Below are positions 51,464 through 53,178 of a stretch of DNA of 53,178 nt, piece after piece. A program made the translations under genes and the position numbers. The notes beneath the pieces are model-generated. The model had not been told where the DNA came from. It saw nothing but the letters and a program-made list of their open reading frames with translations, and did no database searches. How positions within the stretch are numbered: position 1 is the first letter of the stretch; the number at the start of each line of letters is the position of its first letter. The stretch comes from Parablautia intestinalis (lineage in GTDB: Bacteria > Bacillota > Clostridia > Lachnospirales > Lachnospiraceae), in the NCBI GenBank assembly GCA_003612395.1, contig RAYQ01000024.1:1-53178 (forward strand). The letters are read 5' to 3'.

Positions 51464-52099
51464 ATGGTTACATATGCAGGAGATGAAAAAGGGGCAGGGA
51501 AGAAAATGATACGGAAACTGAAAGAAGTGGGATTTAAGAATGTACTGGTGGGAGGCGTAAAGAAAGTCAGATATATGCAGATGATCAATAAGTACCACTT
51601 CGATTCATGGCATCTTTCCCCTTATGAATGGAAGGAATATGCACAGGCCTGTGTGGAGTATCTGAATACTCAAAATTGTAAGACGGTAGTGGATATTGGA
51701 TGCGGATTAGGTGAAATATTGCGGCATATAAAAGCAGATAAGAAAATCGGGCTGGATTTACAGGAAGAAGTGATCATGGCGGCACGGGAACTGAACGGTG
51801 GAAAAATTGATTTTCTGGCGGGAAGTTTTGGAGAATTGACCGAACATCCAATTGACTACCTGATTACGTTAAACTTTATGCATGGAAGGACGGAAGAGGA
51901 ATGGGCGGAAACCTATCATACAGCGGCAGTGCAGAATGATGTCGCACATTTTGTAGTGGATACCGTTCCGGAGAAAGTATTTGGTCCGACCACCCACTCT
52001 TTGGATTGGGGCAAAATTTTACCGGACAATTACAAGAGGGCGGAGAGGTTAGGTCCTTTTCTCAGTGGAAGATATGTTGAAGTGTGGGAAAGGCAGTAG
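51464..52099 (+). CDS. SAM-dependent methyltransferase (class I)
   Basis: This 211 aa protein has a class I core with V-V-D-I-G-C-G-L-G-E-I-L (about residue 75) and a G-L-D-L motif after it. An unusual N-terminal 60 residues are basic and contain W-H-L-S-P-Y-E-W. It is close to polysaccharide- or sugar-modifying methyltransferases in style. It overlaps no gene but is followed within 13 bases by a second methyltransferase gene. Start ATG follows AGGAGA. Confidence 0.7.
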   Translation: MVTYAGDEKGAGKKMIRKLKEVGFKNVLVGGVKKVRYMQMINKYHFDSWHLSPYEWKEYAQACVEYLNTQNCKTVVDIGCGLGEILRHIKADKKIGLDLQEEVIMAARELNGGKIDFLAGSFGELTEHPIDYLITLNFMHGRTEEEWAETYHTAAVQNDVAHFVVDTVPEKVFGPTTHSLDWGKILPDNYKRAERLGPFLSGRYVEVWERQ

Positions 52100-52112
52100 G
52101 GATGGAGGGCAT

Positions 52113-52778
52113 ATGGATACATGCAAAAGATGTCAAAATGTGCGGCAGATACATAAAAAAGAAAAGATAAATATGTTTAGAAGATGGAAAAGATATTTCC
52201 GCTTTGGAGTACAGTATTTTCTATATGAAAAGCCTAAAGGACTGGATTTTACAATGCGGGATTTATCCCTTCTTAAAAGCAGCCGGGGACTGTATCATGG
52301 GTACAGCAAAACAGAGGAACGTCACTTAAAAGAAATTTTTGGAAATTTGTCTTTCACAGGAGAGGAAAGGCTGCTGGATATTGGATGCGGAAAGGGTGTC
52401 GTGCTTCTGGAAGCATCAGCCTATCCCTTTCAAAAGGTGGCAGGAATTGACATTGACGAACGGTTGATCACTGTCGCCAGAAAGAATTTTCAGATTCTTA
52501 AGATGGAGGACAGGGTGGAATGTATACAGGCTAATGCAACGGAATTTGAAATGTATGGGGAGTATAATGTGTTTTTCCTGTTTAACCCGTTCGCAGCCCC
52601 TGTTATGGAAAAAGTGGTGGATAAACTGATAGCAGTGTCCGGAGAAAAAAGAATTACTGTAATTTACCACAATCCGGTATATATAGAACTTTTTCGGAAG
52701 GAGAAAACGCTAAAGGAGACGCACTGGTTATATGACAAAGTAAAGGATTATAATACCTGCATATTTCAATTAGGCTAA
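52113..52778 (+). CDS. SAM-dependent methyltransferase (class I)
   Basis: This 221 aa protein has motif I L-L-D-I-G-C-G-K-G-V-V-L, then A-G-I-D-I-D-E-R and an N-P-F-A-A-P motif (F-F-L-F-N-P-F), the style of amino- or rRNA-like N-methyltransferases. The N terminus contains C-K-R-C (possible metal site) and a basic stretch. ATG at 52113 follows GGAGGG. Together with the previous gene it suggests a small-molecule or cell-surface sugar pathway. Confidence 0.7.
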   Translation: MDTCKRCQNVRQIHKKEKINMFRRWKRYFRFGVQYFLYEKPKGLDFTMRDLSLLKSSRGLYHGYSKTEERHLKEIFGNLSFTGEERLLDIGCGKGVVLLEASAYPFQKVAGIDIDERLITVARKNFQILKMEDRVECIQANATEFEMYGEYNVFFLFNPFAAPVMEKVVDKLIAVSGEKRITVIYHNPVYIELFRKEKTLKETHWLYDKVKDYNTCIFQLG

Positions 52779-52925
52779 CACCTGTATATGCAAGGTGCTA
52801 GCGATTATTTCCCATAGCGTAATTCGGATATCATGTAAGGAAACGTTTTTATGAAGCTTTACCGGAGATTTTTGTAAGATGGGATGGCAGCAGATAAAAA
52901 AATGAAAAGAGAGGGATTATTATTA

Positions 52926-53132
52926 ATGGACGAAAGAAATGAATGGAAACTGAATGAACTGCCGGAACTGGCAAAAAAGGATATATACAAGCCAGTCTAT
53001 TTAAACAAGTATGGGTATTATGAGCTCCGCAGGCAGAATACCCGTGAAGAGAGGAATGCAAATTTTGAAGAGCATTACTTTCAGGAATATTCAGGAGCAA
53101 CTTGCCTTATACCCCATTTGATAGACACATAG
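52926..53132 (+). pseudogene. Truncated gene, probably interrupted at its 3' end
   Basis: The 68 aa reading frame starts with a good site and has Y-K-P-V-Y-L-N-K-Y-G-Y-Y-E-L and F-E-E-H-Y-F-Q-E-Y-S-G-A-T. It looks like the N terminus of a larger surface-polysaccharide enzyme. It then changes character after about 53095 and stops. The next promoter and gene start follow at once, as if another element had inserted. Confidence 0.5.
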
Positions 53133-53177
53133 AACGAGTGGTATAATCTATCCAGAAAGTCAGGAGGAGAGATTATG
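53118..53177 (+). promoter_or_regulatory. Promoter and ribosome site of a gene starting at the window edge
   Basis: TTGATA (53118-53123), an 18-base spacer and TATAAT (53142-53147), then AGGAGGAG and ATG at 53175. Only the first codon of this gene is inside the window. Confidence 0.65.
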
Positions 53178-53178
53178 G

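Overview
The window looks like a chromosomal segment of a gut clostridium, most likely a Lachnospiraceae member. Strong AGGAGG-type ribosome sites, lipoproteins without outer-membrane proteins, a clostridial pyruvate phosphate dikinase, a BlaI/BlaR1 system with a class D-type enzyme, a mucin-type M60 peptidase with a dockerin and a GH3 xylosidase/glucosidase all point there. I assigned this by recognising families only; no search was run.

Bases 1-400 hold a small type I toxin-antitoxin locus: a 34-residue hydrophobic peptide and a convergent antisense RNA with an excellent promoter. Bases 600-4980 form a beta-lactam response island: a class D beta-lactamase lipoprotein, a membrane metallophosphoesterase, and blaI-blaR1 on the other strand. 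Three matching TTAC-N4-GTAA-type dyads lie in the two control regions. Bases 5000-18500 carry ordinary accessory chromosome: LysR/MATE, a methyltransferase, MarR/TauE, a YafY-type regulator with a perfect dyad at its promoter, GyrI-like and TfoX-like proteins, MscS, a Zn-type macrodomain hydrolase and GH3. Several families of hairpin repeats are scattered between these genes, and some sit directly in front of ribosome sites.

Bases 18700-27600 are a surface-protein locus. A TetR regulator precedes a 1881-residue secreted M60 metallopeptidase with a dockerin. Next comes a membrane-anchored protein whose N-terminal domain resembles a cohesin, then a lipoprotein metallo-beta-lactamase-fold hydrolase. 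The dockerin protein has no anchor of its own, so the neighbour may hold it on the cell. Bases 27770-39660 are core-like: tRNA-Glu(CTC), a PHP-HAD fusion, an ABC-F ATPase, a soluble MCP-FIST pair, an MFS/GPH transporter, a GDPD phosphodiesterase and ppdK.

From about 39676 the window becomes mobile. Eighteen bases after the ppdK stop begins a Tn7-like arrangement: inverted repeats, then tnsA-, tnsB-, tnsC- and tnsD/tniQ-like genes. These are followed by a very AT-rich retron with a nucleoside-deoxyribosyltransferase-like effector, a structured msr-msd RNA and a reverse transcriptase. The order mirrors Tn7 beside glmS, which suggests a Tn7-like element using the 3' end of ppdK as attachment site and carrying an anti-phage retron as cargo. 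The far end of the transposon was not found.

Bases 47700-50760 are a plasmid/ICE-like operon: a 21-codon leader ORF, three uncharacterised proteins, a lone BRCT protein, a ParM-like actin and a ribbon-helix-helix ParR-like protein. The last 2 kb hold a Mor-like regulator, two SAM methyltransferases, a truncated gene and the first codon of another gene with its own promoter.
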